The position numbers and the translations under genes are program-made. Below, one piece after another: positions 43,857 through 51,996 of a stretch of 64,000 nucleotides of DNA (position 1 is the stretch's first letter; each line of letters opens with the position of its first letter). The stretch comes from Bacteroidota bacterium (GTDB lineage: Bacteria; Bacteroidota; Bacteroidia; Bacteroidales; FEN-979), in contig JAPLDF010000047.1 in NCBI GenBank assembly GCA_026391835.1, positions 35,181-99,180 of the forward strand. Reading direction: 5' to 3'. The notes below the pieces were generated by a model, which had not been told where the DNA came from, did no database searches, and was given only the letters and a program-made list of their open reading frames with translations.

Positions 43857-44774
43857 ATGAAAGCAAACAATATTTTAGAAACAATTGGGAACACCCCGCA
43901 TGTGCGCATCAACAAACTCTTCGGGCAATCGCACGAAGTATGGATCAAACTGGAAAGAACCAATCCCGGCAACAGCATCAAGGACCGGATAGCCCTGGCC
44001 ATGATCGAAGATGCCGAAAAAAAAGGGGTGCTGTCACCCAATACAATTATCATTGAGCCGACATCGGGGAATACCGGTGTGGGCCTGGCACTGGTGGCAG
44101 CCGTAAAAGGGTATAAGATCATACTTGTGATGCCCGAATCAATGAGCCTGGAACGCAGGAAACTCATGTCGATCTATGGCGCCGAATTTGAACTGACGCC
44201 CAGGGAAAAAGGCATGAAGGGTGCCATTGCCCGGGCGACAGAACTTGCCGGGGCAACACCAAACTCATGGATGCCGCAACAGTTCAACAACCAGGCAAAT
44301 GTGGAGGTCCATAAACGGACAACCGCACAGGAGATCCTACGTGATTTTCCAGACGGCCTTGATTACATCATTACCGGAGTCGGAACAGGAGGCCATATTT
44401 CAGGTGTTGCAGAAATTTTGAAAGCGAAATTCAAACACCTCAAAGTTTACGCGGTGGAGCCAAGGCTTTCTCCGGTCCTGAGCGGCGGAGCGGCCGGTCC
44501 GCATCCATTGCAGGGGATCGGAGCCGGCTTTATTCCCGGGATCTACAGGGGCGACCTGATCGATGGCGTGATCCAGGTCGGGAAAGAGGAATCCTTTGAA
44601 TTTGCCAGGAAGCTGGCCCTGCAGGAAGGGATTTTTGGCGGGATCTCAACCGGGGCATCGTTGGCGGCGGTAGCACAAAAATTAACGGAAATTCCGCAGG
44701 GCGCGAAAATCCTTACCTTTAACTACGACACCGGCGAGAGGTACTTATCCGTGGAGGGGCTTTTTGAACTGTAG
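43857..44774 (+). CDS. cysK: Cysteine synthase (O-acetylserine sulfhydrylase)
   Basis: 305 residues. A PLP enzyme that makes cysteine from O-acetylserine and sulfide. [18 protein letters not shown] is the family start, the PLP lysine lies in [26 protein letters not shown] binds the substrate carboxylate, and [16 protein letters not shown] binds the phosphate. [10 protein letters not shown] completes the site. It lies immediately after cysE. The last 52 bases overlap, on the opposite strand, the 3' end of the wecE-like gene, so the two transcripts converge. Confidence 0.96.
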   Translation: MKANNILETIGNTPHVRINKLFGQSHEVWIKLERTNPGNSIKDRIALAMIEDAEKKGVLSPNTIIIEPTSGNTGVGLALVAAVKGYKIILVMPESMSLERRKLMSIYGAEFELTPREKGMKGAIARATELAGATPNSWMPQQFNNQANVEVHKRTTAQEILRDFPDGLDYIITGVGTGGHISGVAEILKAKFKHLKVYAVEPRLSPVLSGGAAGPHPLQGIGAGFIPGIYRGDLIDGVIQVGKEESFEFARKLALQEGIFGGISTGASLAAVAQKLTEIPQGAKILTFNYDTGERYLSVEGLFEL

Positions 44775-45892
44775 AATTCATTGATCCTGTCAACTATAAA
44801 TTTTACCTGGCTTTTGCGGAGTGCGTTATAAAAGGGCAGCCTTAGAATGGTGGCGGAGAACCTGTCGGTATTGGGAAGTTCGCGCCCGTCATGTTTGTCA
44901 ATAAAATAGGGACTCGAATGAAGCGGCAGGTAATGAAAAAGCGCATGAATCCCATGGGTTTTTAAGAATGCTATCAGGTTGTCCCTGGTTTCGCCCGAAT
45001 GAACGGTGATATAGAAAATATTGCCGTTGACGGTGGCGAAATCAGGAACAACGGGGCATTTCAGGTATCCCTTTTGCTCCAGCTGTTTGAGCAGCCCGTA
45101 ATAATTCCACCACACTTTTTTGCGGCTGGACTGTATCCTGTCAAAACGAACGATCTGGGTGAACAAAAATGCAGCCACCGAATCAGACGGCAGGTAGGAG
45201 GATCCGATATCCACCCAACCGTATTTATCAACCTCTCCCCTGAAAAATGAGGCGCGGTTTGTGCCCTTTTCCCAGATGATCTCTGCCCGCTTTTCAAATT
45301 CCCTGTCATTCACCATCAGCAGGCCACCCTCACCCGAGATGATGTTTTTTGTTTCATGAAAGGAGAAAGTTCCAAAATGGCCGATCGATCCGAGTGGCCT
45401 TCCACGGTGATACGAATCAATGGCATGGGCTGCATCTTCAACCACAAACACCCCATGGCGGCGTGCGATATCCATGATGCGGTCCATGTCGCAGGCCAGC
45501 CCACTGTAATGAACCACCACAATGGCCTTTGTTTTGGGCGTGATCAATTGTTCAATGGCAGCAGGATCAATGTTCGGAACATCAGGGAGCGTATCGGCAA
45601 ACACCACCTTTGCCCCGCGAAGCAAAAACGCGTTGGCGGTTGACATGAAGGTAAATGAAGGCATGATCACTTCATCCCCCGGTTCAATCCTGCACAGAAG
45701 AGCAGTCATTTCAAGTGCATCGCTGCACGAGGTGGTCATCAGCACTTTTGCAAACCCAAACCGTTTTTCAAAAAAAGTATGGCATTTTTTGGTGTACCTT
45801 CCATTGCCCGCAATCGTTCCCGAAAGCGCACCCCGGATCATAAACCGGAAGGAGAGCCAGGGGATGAAGGGTTTATTGAAGGGGATGTGCAT
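44723..45892 (-). CDS. wecE: WecE/RffA-like dTDP-4-amino-4,6-dideoxygalactose transaminase
   Basis: 389 residues from the ATG at 45892 (MHIPFNKPF). A PLP-dependent DegT/DnrJ/EryC1/StrS sugar aminotransferase. Very close to E. coli WecE in diagnostic stretches: [37 protein letters not shown], the lysine region [15 protein letters not shown], and [19 protein letters not shown]. It probably makes dTDP-Fuc4N or a related 4-amino sugar, so with RmlA products it supplies an amino sugar for a surface glycan. The end after FYSSKSPS runs antisense into cysK, suggesting that the original stop was lost. It has a minus-strand TAATTTTG box facing the flippase promoter. Confidence 0.9.
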   Translation of the reverse strand: MHIPFNKPFIPWLSFRFMIRGALSGTIAGNGRYTKKCHTFFEKRFGFAKVLMTTSCSDALEMTALLCRIEPGDEVIMPSFTFMSTANAFLLRGAKVVFADTLPDVPNIDPAAIEQLITPKTKAIVVVHYSGLACDMDRIMDIARRHGVFVVEDAAHAIDSYHRGRPLGSIGHFGTFSFHETKNIISGEGGLLMVNDREFEKRAEIIWEKGTNRASFFRGEVDKYGWVDIGSSYLPSDSVAAFLFTQIVRFDRIQSSRKKVWWNYYGLLKQLEQKGYLKCPVVPDFATVNGNIFYITVHSGETRDNLIAFLKTHGIHALFHYLPLHSSPYFIDKHDGRELPNTDRFSATILRLPFYNALRKSQVKFIVDRINEFYSSKSPSTDKYLSPVS

Positions 45893-45956
45893 ATTCAAAT
45901 TGTTAGAGGGTAAACGGGTAAACTTGCAGCTGTATTGACACCTCGGATTATTCCTT

Positions 45957-45964
45957 TAAATTTG
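45957..45964 (+). promoter_or_regulatory. -7 promoter box TAAATTTG (flippase)
   Basis: TAnnTTTG match 36 nt before the TTG start at 46001. It is separated by only CCGG from the minus-strand box at 45969-45976. Confidence 0.55.
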
Positions 45965-45968
45965 CCGG

Positions 45969-45976
45969 CAAAATTA
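45969..45976 (-). promoter_or_regulatory. -7 promoter box TAATTTTG (wecE-like gene)
   Basis: TAnnTTTG match on the minus strand, giving a leader of about 70 nt before the ATG at 45892. Confidence 0.55.
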
Positions 45977-46000
45977 ATGCATTTTTTTATACCCTGACGT

Positions 46001-47320
46001 TTGGCGAAGAGAACCTACCTGCGTGACATTCTCAGCATCCTGGGCAGCAACCTTACGGTGACCTTCTGCAACCTGGCCATCGGCGTCATCCTCACACGGT
46101 GGCTTGGTGCTGCCGGTTTCGGCCTCTATTCCGCCATCATCGTGGTACCCGTCATGGTGATCGGGTTTACACAGCTGGGCATCCGCCGCAGCGCCATTTA
46201 CCACATCGGCAACAAACTCCTGCCCGAAGACCATATTATTTCAGCATTGTTCCTGTTGTTGCTCTGGACCAGCGCCCTGAGCATCATCATCTGCGGGTTC
46301 GTCTATTTCTTTTCCGAAAGCCAGCCTTTCGACCCGCTGATCATTGTCCTGGTGCTGCTCACCATCCCGCTCCTGCTCACCAATGTCTTTGCCGGCGGGG
46401 TATTCCTTGGGAAAGAGGACATTAAAAGGGCCAGCATCATCAATGCCGGACCGACGATCATCACACTGCTGCTGACAATCCTGCTGGTGTGGGGACTGAA
46501 GATGTCGGTTCTCGGGGCATTCATGGCCATTGCCATAGCCAATTTCATCATGTTTTTCATCACCTACCGGATCATCATCGTGCAGTTCCGGTATAACATT
46601 ACATGGAAATATCATGAGGGGATCATGAAAAGCATGGTCAAACTGGGGCTGGTGAACGCCATCGCCATTTTTATCATGCAGCTCAACTACAGGCTCGACA
46701 TACTGATGCTGAAAAAACTATCCACACTCGAAGAGGTCGGCTTTTATTCGCTGGCGATGCAGATTGCCGAACAGCTATGGCACATCCCCTATGCCATTGA
46801 ATCGATTGTTCTAAGCCGGAGTGCCAACACACATGACGACAAATTCGTCCACCGCACCGTTGCCTCCATTTTCAGGGTTTCGCTGCTGATCGGGCTGCTG
46901 AGCGGACTCGTTATTTTTCTGATCGCGCCCTGGCTGGTTCCCCTGGTGTTTGGACAGGCATTTGTCAAAAGTGTTGCCATGATCCAGGTTGTGCTCCCGG
47001 GGATCCTCATCCTGGTCGGGTTCCGTATTCTCAACAGTCGCCTCACCGGAATGGGAAAGCCGCAGATTGCCATTTATACCTTCATGCCGGCCCTGGTGAT
47101 CAACTTCATTCTCAACCTGTTCCTGATCCCCCGTTTTGGCGGAATTGGTGCTGCATGGTCAACCAATGTCAGTTATGCTGCCGGGTCCATTATTTTTGTA
47201 ATCATCTATTCCCGGATGGTTAAAATGCCTCTTTCCGAAATTTTCAGATACAGGGCAAGCGATTTCTATTTTTTCCGGGACATTAAAAACAGGCTGGCCG
47301 GCAGGACAAAAGTCGGATGA
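46001..47320 (+). CDS. Polysaccharide flippase (Wzx-like/MATE superfamily)
   Basis: 439 residues from a TTG start (MAKRTYLRDILSILGSN). About 12 to 14 hydrophobic membrane segments spread over the whole chain, e.g. VTFCNLAIGVILTRWLGAAG, IIVVPVMVIGFTQLGI and INFILNLFLIPRFGGIGAAW. The last is typical of the polysaccharide biosynthesis/oligosaccharide flippase family. It probably moves a lipid-linked glycan across the inner membrane. It diverges from the wecE-like gene through an overlapping promoter pair, which places the two in one surface-glycan locus. The start is uncertain as no ATG fits. Confidence 0.88.
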   Translation: MAKRTYLRDILSILGSNLTVTFCNLAIGVILTRWLGAAGFGLYSAIIVVPVMVIGFTQLGIRRSAIYHIGNKLLPEDHIISALFLLLLWTSALSIIICGFVYFFSESQPFDPLIIVLVLLTIPLLLTNVFAGGVFLGKEDIKRASIINAGPTIITLLLTILLVWGLKMSVLGAFMAIAIANFIMFFITYRIIIVQFRYNITWKYHEGIMKSMVKLGLVNAIAIFIMQLNYRLDILMLKKLSTLEEVGFYSLAMQIAEQLWHIPYAIESIVLSRSANTHDDKFVHRTVASIFRVSLLIGLLSGLVIFLIAPWLVPLVFGQAFVKSVAMIQVVLPGILILVGFRILNSRLTGMGKPQIAIYTFMPALVINFILNLFLIPRFGGIGAAWSTNVSYAAGSIIFVIIYSRMVKMPLSEIFRYRASDFYFFRDIKNRLAGRTKVG

Positions 47321-47387
47321 TTCAGCCTATCTGTCGGTGTATTTTGTTAGGTCGTCTAATATTTCATCCTGTTATCTTTTTAACAAT

Positions 47388-47395
47388 TACATTTG
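47388..47395 (+). promoter_or_regulatory. -7 promoter box TACATTTG (candidate ncRNA)
   Basis: TAnnTTTG match in the gap after the flippase gene, pointing to a transcript starting near 47400. Confidence 0.55.
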
Positions 47396-47398
47396 CCC

Positions 47399-47560
47399 CG
47401 ATATTTAAACGCATAAGGGAGTTTTCTGGTTTTCCGTCTGCGCAACTTATTCAGCCGATTTTCTAAGCTTGCCGATCTTGTATATCTGCCTCCTACTACC
47501 CTGAAACCGACTGTCAGAAATCGTTCTGATCATAAACCAATAAGAAAACTCCCTTTTTTA
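47399..47560 (+). ncRNA. Candidate structured ncRNA, possibly 6S-like
   Basis: It has its own promoter box and no ORF of note. AAGGGAGTTTTCT (47415-47427) and AGAAAACTCCCTT (47543-47555) pair perfectly over 13 bp, extended inside by GGTTT/AAACC, and the 3' strand runs into a T tract. Inside the right arm is a small hairpin TCAGAA-ATCG-TTCTGA (47514-47529), and a weaker inner stem pairs 47452-47463 with 47502-47512. A long closing stem around a large loop with a small side hairpin is the layout of 6S RNA. That assignment is an inference and was not tested by any search. Confidence 0.5.
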
Positions 47561-47568
47561 TCTTTACT

Positions 47569-47593
47569 GCCGGGCCTGACCCCGGCTTTTTTT
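47569..47593 (+). terminator. Intrinsic terminator after the candidate ncRNA
   Basis: GCCGGG-CCTGAC-CCCGGC with a run of seven Ts. It follows the T tract of the ncRNA closing stem and precedes the sulfotransferase promoter. Confidence 0.85.
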
Positions 47594-47613
47594 ATTATGT
47601 GGCCCTGTTTGAT

Positions 47614-47621
47614 TACTTTTG
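47614..47621 (+). promoter_or_regulatory. -7 promoter box TACTTTTG (sulfotransferase genes)
   Basis: TAnnTTTG match 33 nt before the ATG at 47655. It overlaps the start of a longer frame at 47619, which is therefore not coding. Confidence 0.6.
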
Positions 47622-47654
47622 TGCATTATACCACCAGGACGCAAACAGGAAAAC

Positions 47655-48728
47655 ATGGACAGCAGAAAGCCCAATATGGTCCCGATATTTTTCATCATGG
47701 GACGCCCGCGGTCGGGAACGACCCTGCTCAGCACGCTTTTTGATGCGCATCCGAATGTAAAAATCCCGCCTGAATTTCCCATCATGCTCCCCTTGTACCA
47801 GGAGTTCAGAAAAGTAAAGGACTGGGACGAAGAAGCCATCAATTCCTTCGTGGCCTTCATCTTTCAGCACAATGTATTCATTCACCGTACACTCGAAAAC
47901 CTTAAGATCGATCGCGCCGGGTTTACGGCCGACCTGATGACACTCGCTCACAAAGGAACCATCCAGGATTTTCTGAAAAAGTTAAATGAACAGGGATTTT
48001 CCCTCTTCCCTAAACAGGAGATCCTCCGGATTGGCGACAAGAACCCAGTGTATTCAATTTACACGGAACGCTTTCTGAAAATCTTCCCTGATGCCAGGTT
48101 TATCTGCATCATCCGCGATTACCGCGACAATTTTGTTTCGATGCGGAAACTAAGCGACCTTAAACTCGAAGCCCCCATCCTCACCTTGCAGGTTTACAGG
48201 TGGCGGTATGTGGCAAAGCTCTTCCTCAAATGCAAAAAGCGCTATCCCGACCGGTTCCGGGTCATCCGGTATGAAGACCTGGTGATGAACAAATCGGAAG
48301 TACTTGCCGACCTTTGCCAGTTCATCGGCATTCCTTTTGACCCGGCTGTGTTTGACTTTTACAAAAAGAAGGAAGAGACCTTCAGGACATACAACAATCC
48401 ATTGGTAGAGCGGTTTCATGGCAGCCTGATGAATCCGGTAAACACCGGCAGGATGGAATTGTGGAAAAAGGAGATGACACCGGCTGAGATCAGGATGGCC
48501 GATTTTGTGGCGGGAAAATATGCCGGCATTTTCAACTATGACCGGGTGGAGAAATCCCCCAGCCTCATACTCTGGCTCAAGTCAAGGCCAATGGCTATTT
48601 ATGGCTTCCTGATTTTCAAACTTTATGTGTGGGGATCGTACCTCCCTTCCAGGATTAGCTTATGGCTGTCGGTTAAATTGCTGGTACTTGTGAGAACATG
48701 GCACTACTTTTCAGGTAAAAAAAAATAA
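47655..48728 (+). CDS. Sulfotransferase family protein 1
   Basis: 357 residues from the ATG at 47655. It uses PAPS to sulfate an acceptor. The 5'-phosphosulfate binding loop is FFIMGRPRSGTTLL near residues 10-23 and the 3'-phosphate binding motif is CIIRDYRDNFVSM near 150. DKNPVYSIYTERF and YEDLVMNKSEVL are usual in this family. There is no clear membrane segment, although a hydrophobic stretch near the C-terminus (PMAIYGFLIFKLYVWGS) may attach it to the membrane. It is followed after 9 nt by a close paralogue, and both lie in the glycan region, so a glycan acceptor is likely but unproven. Confidence 0.88.
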   Translation: MDSRKPNMVPIFFIMGRPRSGTTLLSTLFDAHPNVKIPPEFPIMLPLYQEFRKVKDWDEEAINSFVAFIFQHNVFIHRTLENLKIDRAGFTADLMTLAHKGTIQDFLKKLNEQGFSLFPKQEILRIGDKNPVYSIYTERFLKIFPDARFICIIRDYRDNFVSMRKLSDLKLEAPILTLQVYRWRYVAKLFLKCKKRYPDRFRVIRYEDLVMNKSEVLADLCQFIGIPFDPAVFDFYKKKEETFRTYNNPLVERFHGSLMNPVNTGRMELWKKEMTPAEIRMADFVAGKYAGIFNYDRVEKSPSLILWLKSRPMAIYGFLIFKLYVWGSYLPSRISLWLSVKLLVLVRTWHYFSGKKK

Positions 48729-48737
48729 AACCATCCC

Positions 48738-49813
48738 ATGGGAGTCCCGTTTTTTTTCATTCTTGGCAGGCCCCGTTCGGGTACAACACTGCTGAAAACG
48801 CTTTTCGATGCCCACCCGAATGTCAAGATCCCGCCCGAATTGCCCATTTTCCTGCCTTTGTACCAGAAATTCAAACACGTTAAAAAATGGGACAGGGCTG
48901 AGATTTTATCATTTGTCGATCATGTTTTTCAACCCAACGTTTTCAACAACCGCAGGCTTGAAAATCTGAAGATCGACCGGGAACTGTTTACCGCCGACCT
49001 GCTGAAACTGGAGAACAATTGCACCATCCAGGACCTGCTGATAAAACTCAACGAGCACTCCTACTCTGTTTTTCCCAAACAGGAGATCCGGCTGGTCGGA
49101 GATAAAAACCCCGTTTACTCCGTTTACATGAAACGGCTGATCAGGATATTTCCAAAAGCATGGTTTATCTGCATCATCCGTGATTACAGGGACAATTATG
49201 TTTCGCTGAAAAACCTTCAGGAGGTAAAATTGGAGCCCCGATACTTACGCTTCAGATCGCCCGGTGGGTCTACGTTACTAAACTATTCCTGGCGTGCCAG
49301 AACAGGTTCCCTGACCGGTTTTTTGTTATCCGTTACGAGGACCTGGTCACCAAACCCCAGGAATCGTTCAGGGAGTTGTGCGCATTCCGAAGCATTCCAT
49401 ATGCTCCGGAGGTTTTCGACTACTACAAAAAAAAGGATGAGTTACTCAAGACATTTCCGAACCCCATGATCGGGAAAATCCATAAAAGCCTTATGTACCC
49501 TGTAAATACCGGCAGGATGGACCTATGGAAAACGCAGATGACCGACCTGGAAGTGAAAATAGCGGACCAGATTGCGGGAAAAACAGCCGATATAATGGGC
49601 TACAGCAGGAAAACCAAAAAATTCAGCTGGTCAGTTTACATGAAATCACTGCCCATGGCGGTGTATGGAAAAATCCTCTTCAGGCTGATGCAGTGGGGAT
49701 CGCTGTTGCCATATCGCAGCAGCCGCTGGCTTTCGCTGAACCTGCCTAAACTCGTCAGGTTTTACAGCCGCTTTTCAGAGAAGAGCGCCGTGGTTACTCA
49801 GGAAAAACAATAA
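48738..49813 (+). pseudogene. Sulfotransferase family protein 2, frameshifted near 49235
   Basis: A paralogue of the preceding gene that starts MGVPFFFILGRPRSGTTLLK and stays in frame to QEVKLE at 49235. There one base appears to be missing: the ORF continues out of family in one frame, while the correct family sequence (APILTLQ, then FVIRYEDLVTKPQESF and EVFDYYKKKDELLKTF) continues in the next frame to the stop at 49813. Re-joined, the gene would encode 358 residues, matching the intact neighbour. Both PAPS motifs, GRPRSGTTLL and CIIRDYRDNYVS, are on the first part. This is either a disrupted gene or a sequencing or assembly error. Confidence 0.85.
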
Positions 49814-50475
49814 AACCTTCCGTCTTCCCTCGTTTCCACACTGCTGATGTACCGGCTTGTTTTTACTTTATCCTCCCATTGCAGCACCAGCGGATCCGAA
49901 AACTCGCGGCGTTCAATGCACAGCACCCCTTGCTCTTCATTCCCGGTGAGAACAGAAATTGCCTTTTTTATCCTGGGTGCACGTTTTTCAAAGGATTCAC
50001 GCGTAACCTGGTATTGCTGGTTGTTTACCTCTTCCTGGCCGTCCATGAGTTCATAGCCGAGCATTTTCACAAAGGCCTGCACACTTTTGTTCTCCTTCAG
50101 CACATGCGCATAGCCAATGTTCCATTCAAAGATGCAGAAAATTATTTCCGTCGTGACGTACGAGATGATTGCGGGTACGAATGTTTGATGGTATTTCGGA
50201 TCAGGGAGGAAAATCCCGCCCTCGCAAACCCGGGCCTCCCAGTCGATGTTTTTTATGTTGATCACGCCGATCTTTTCGCCCTGGTACTCAATAACCGTGT
50301 AGAGGTTATGAATGTTGTTGACCGATTTAAACCACTCCTTTTGCATCTCAGGGGTGATGTGCTCCCTGTATTCATAATTGTTGGCAACAACAGGATCGTT
50401 TCGCCACTGCCTTACCAGTTCAATGTCTTCTTCCTTCAGGAAGTTGAAGGATATGCCGTAGCGGGAGTATTTCAT
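49798..50475 (-). CDS. GNAT-family acyltransferase
   Basis: 225 residues. The N-terminal half has the GNAT pattern: ISFNFLKEEDIELVRQWRND, IEYQGEKIGVINIKNID, YVTTEIIFCIFEWNIGYAHV and ENKSVQAFVKMLGYELM. The family transfers acyl groups from acyl-CoA or acyl-ACP to an amine. The C-terminal 75 residues are an extension of unknown function. It lies on the minus strand with the ACP, KSIII and SDR genes, so it may be the acyltransferase that modifies an amino sugar. It overlaps the 3' end of the convergent sulfotransferase gene by 16 bases. Confidence 0.8.
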   Translation of the reverse strand: MKYSRYGISFNFLKEEDIELVRQWRNDPVVANNYEYREHITPEMQKEWFKSVNNIHNLYTVIEYQGEKIGVINIKNIDWEARVCEGGIFLPDPKYHQTFVPAIISYVTTEIIFCIFEWNIGYAHVLKENKSVQAFVKMLGYELMDGQEEVNNQQYQVTRESFEKRAPRIKKAISVLTGNEEQGVLCIERREFSDPLVLQWEDKVKTSRYISSVETREDGRFYCFS

Positions 50476-50494
50476 GGATTAGGGATTTGGTTGA

Positions 50495-50531
50495 CGGGCG
50501 GACAGGCGGACAGGCGGACGGGCGGACGGGG
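50495..50531. repeat. Octamer array GCGGACAG/GCGGACGG, about four units
   Basis: Inverse orientation of the CTGTCCGC array at 51895-51990. It lies just upstream of the GNAT start. Confidence 0.85.
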
Positions 50532-50545
50532 AGACATTTTTAATT

Positions 50546-50845
50546 TTAGTTGATAAAATGAAGGGTTATCATTGAAATGATCACAAATATGCCGATAAGG
50601 GAAAAAAAGAAAAAATAATCGGCAATTGTTTCCAAGCGTTGCTCACTGGTTTTGTTTTTTGTCCGGATGGAGATAAAGGAAAATATGCACGACAGCGTAA
50701 GGGCGAGCGAAACCAGGGAGGTCATTTCATCGATAAGGCTCGACTCTGCCTTGCTGGTAAAATGCAAGGCGGTAATGACAAAAAGGCAGAAGCCCAACAG
50801 GTTGGCAGAAGTGTTTAAAATGTGCTGTGATGTGTTATTTGCCAT
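50546..50845 (-). CDS. Small membrane protein of unknown function
   Basis: 99 residues from the ATG at 50845 (MANNTSQHILNTSANLLG). Three hydrophobic segments are visible: LGFCLFVITALHF, MTSLVSLALTLSCIFSFISI and YFFFFSLIGIFVIISMITLHF. The family is not recognised. It lies between the glycosyltransferase gene (gap 48 nt) and the GNAT gene on the same strand and may belong to that transcript. The upstream TTG at 50863 is rejected as start. Confidence 0.6.
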   Translation of the reverse strand: MANNTSQHILNTSANLLGFCLFVITALHFTSKAESSLIDEMTSLVSLALTLSCIFSFISIRTKNKTSEQRLETIADYFFFFSLIGIFVIISMITLHFIN

Positions 50846-50893
50846 AATGATTCGGAAAATCAATGAAATTGGATGAAATACTGCCCCGGTTGC

Positions 50894-51817
50894 TTAGAGG
50901 ATTTTTTTAATTGAATAGGGCGGTTTTCGGTTTTGCACCTGGTAAATCCTGCTGAGGTATTCGCCAAGCACGCCAAGGCTGAAGAGGATGATGCTGGTCG
51001 AAAACAGGATGGTCACGATGAGGGAGGTGTAGCCAAGCGGAACATTGTAAACCATCTTTTTTATGATGAAATAAGCCCCTACAAAGAAGGTTACCAGTGA
51101 AATTACAAAACCTCCATACACCAGTAATTTCAGGGGAACCATGGTATAATAGAGAACCAGGTTGGCAAAAAGTTTAAACAGTTTTGTGATGGAATAACCT
51201 GACTGGTCGTATTTCCTGGGCAAATGCTGTACCTGGGCAAAGGCAATATCGTCTGTGTACCACAACAGCACCTCGTCCAGGAAAATGAAATTCTGCGTGT
51301 GATGCAGTATTTTGCCGGCAAGTTCAGCTGTCATCAAACGAAAGGAGGACCCCTCGCCGGGTGAATTGTGAAATACTTTTGCAGAGGTCTTCAGCGACTG
51401 GCTTCCCAGGTTCCGCATCCGCGAATGATTTTTATGTCCATAATAGCCATAGACCAGGTCGGCCTTTGTATTGTCGTACTCCGCCGCCAGTTTTGTGATC
51501 TCTGAAGGAGGAGTTTGAAGATCATCGTCGATGGTGATGATAAATTCACCTTTGGCAAAACTGAATCCGCAGAAAGTTGCATTGTGCTGACCAAAATTCC
51601 TGCTCAGTTTAATGGCGGTAATTTGCCCAGGGTATTGTTTCTTCAGCATCGTGATGACCTCCCAGCTGCGATCATGGCTGTTATCATCGACAAAAACTAC
51701 CTCGAAACGCTCCTGCCGGGCATCAAAAACCACCTTCAGCCCTGCAAACAACTCCTCAAGGGAGGACTCGCTGTTGAAAACCGGAACTATTACTGAGTAT
51801 TTGAGGGGGACTGACAT
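50894..51817 (-). CDS. Glycosyltransferase family 2 with C-terminal membrane anchors
   Basis: 307 residues. The N-terminal GT-A domain has YSVIVPVFNSESSLEELF, VDDNSHDRSW and the metal-binding DDDLQTPPSEI. Two C-terminal membrane helices follow at about 230-290 (LLVYGGFVISLVTFFVGAYF and LIVTILFSTSIILFSLGVLG), the layout of ArnC/DPM1-type enzymes that load a sugar onto a polyprenyl phosphate at the membrane. It fits a role in glycan assembly or in decorating a surface polymer. Repeat arrays flank the gene and its small downstream neighbour. Confidence 0.88.
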   Translation of the reverse strand: MSVPLKYSVIVPVFNSESSLEELFAGLKVVFDARQERFEVVFVDDNSHDRSWEVITMLKKQYPGQITAIKLSRNFGQHNATFCGFSFAKGEFIITIDDDLQTPPSEITKLAAEYDNTKADLVYGYYGHKNHSRMRNLGSQSLKTSAKVFHNSPGEGSSFRLMTAELAGKILHHTQNFIFLDEVLLWYTDDIAFAQVQHLPRKYDQSGYSITKLFKLFANLVLYYTMVPLKLLVYGGFVISLVTFFVGAYFIIKKMVYNVPLGYTSLIVTILFSTSIILFSLGVLGEYLSRIYQVQNRKPPYSIKKIL

Positions 51818-51821
51818 TTGA

Positions 51822-51855
51822 GAATTACGATTTACGATTTACGATTTACGAATTT
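51822..51855. repeat. Heptamer run (GAATTAC, GATTTAC x3)
   Basis: Four to five 7-bp units immediately upstream of the GT2 start. Confidence 0.8.
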
Positions 51856-51894
51856 TGTGCTACTATACGTTTTTTTTAATTATTCCCTATGACA

Positions 51895-51990
51895 CTGTCC
51901 GCCTGTCCGCCTGTCCGCCTGTCCGCCTGTCCGCCTGTCCGCTTGTCCGCCTGTCCGCCTGTCCGCCTGTCCGCTTGTCCACCTGTCCGC
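51895..51990. repeat. Octamer minisatellite CTGTCCGC x12
   Basis: Twelve contiguous 8-bp units with one-base changes in only three. The array fills the gap between the SDR and GT2 genes and is the reverse complement of the array at 50495-50531. Confidence 0.95.
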
Positions 51991-51996
51991 CTCTTT

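Noticed and set aside
51895..51990. CRISPR array or origin iterons
   Set aside because: The 8-bp units have no spacers and do not match DnaA boxes; no replication gene is nearby.
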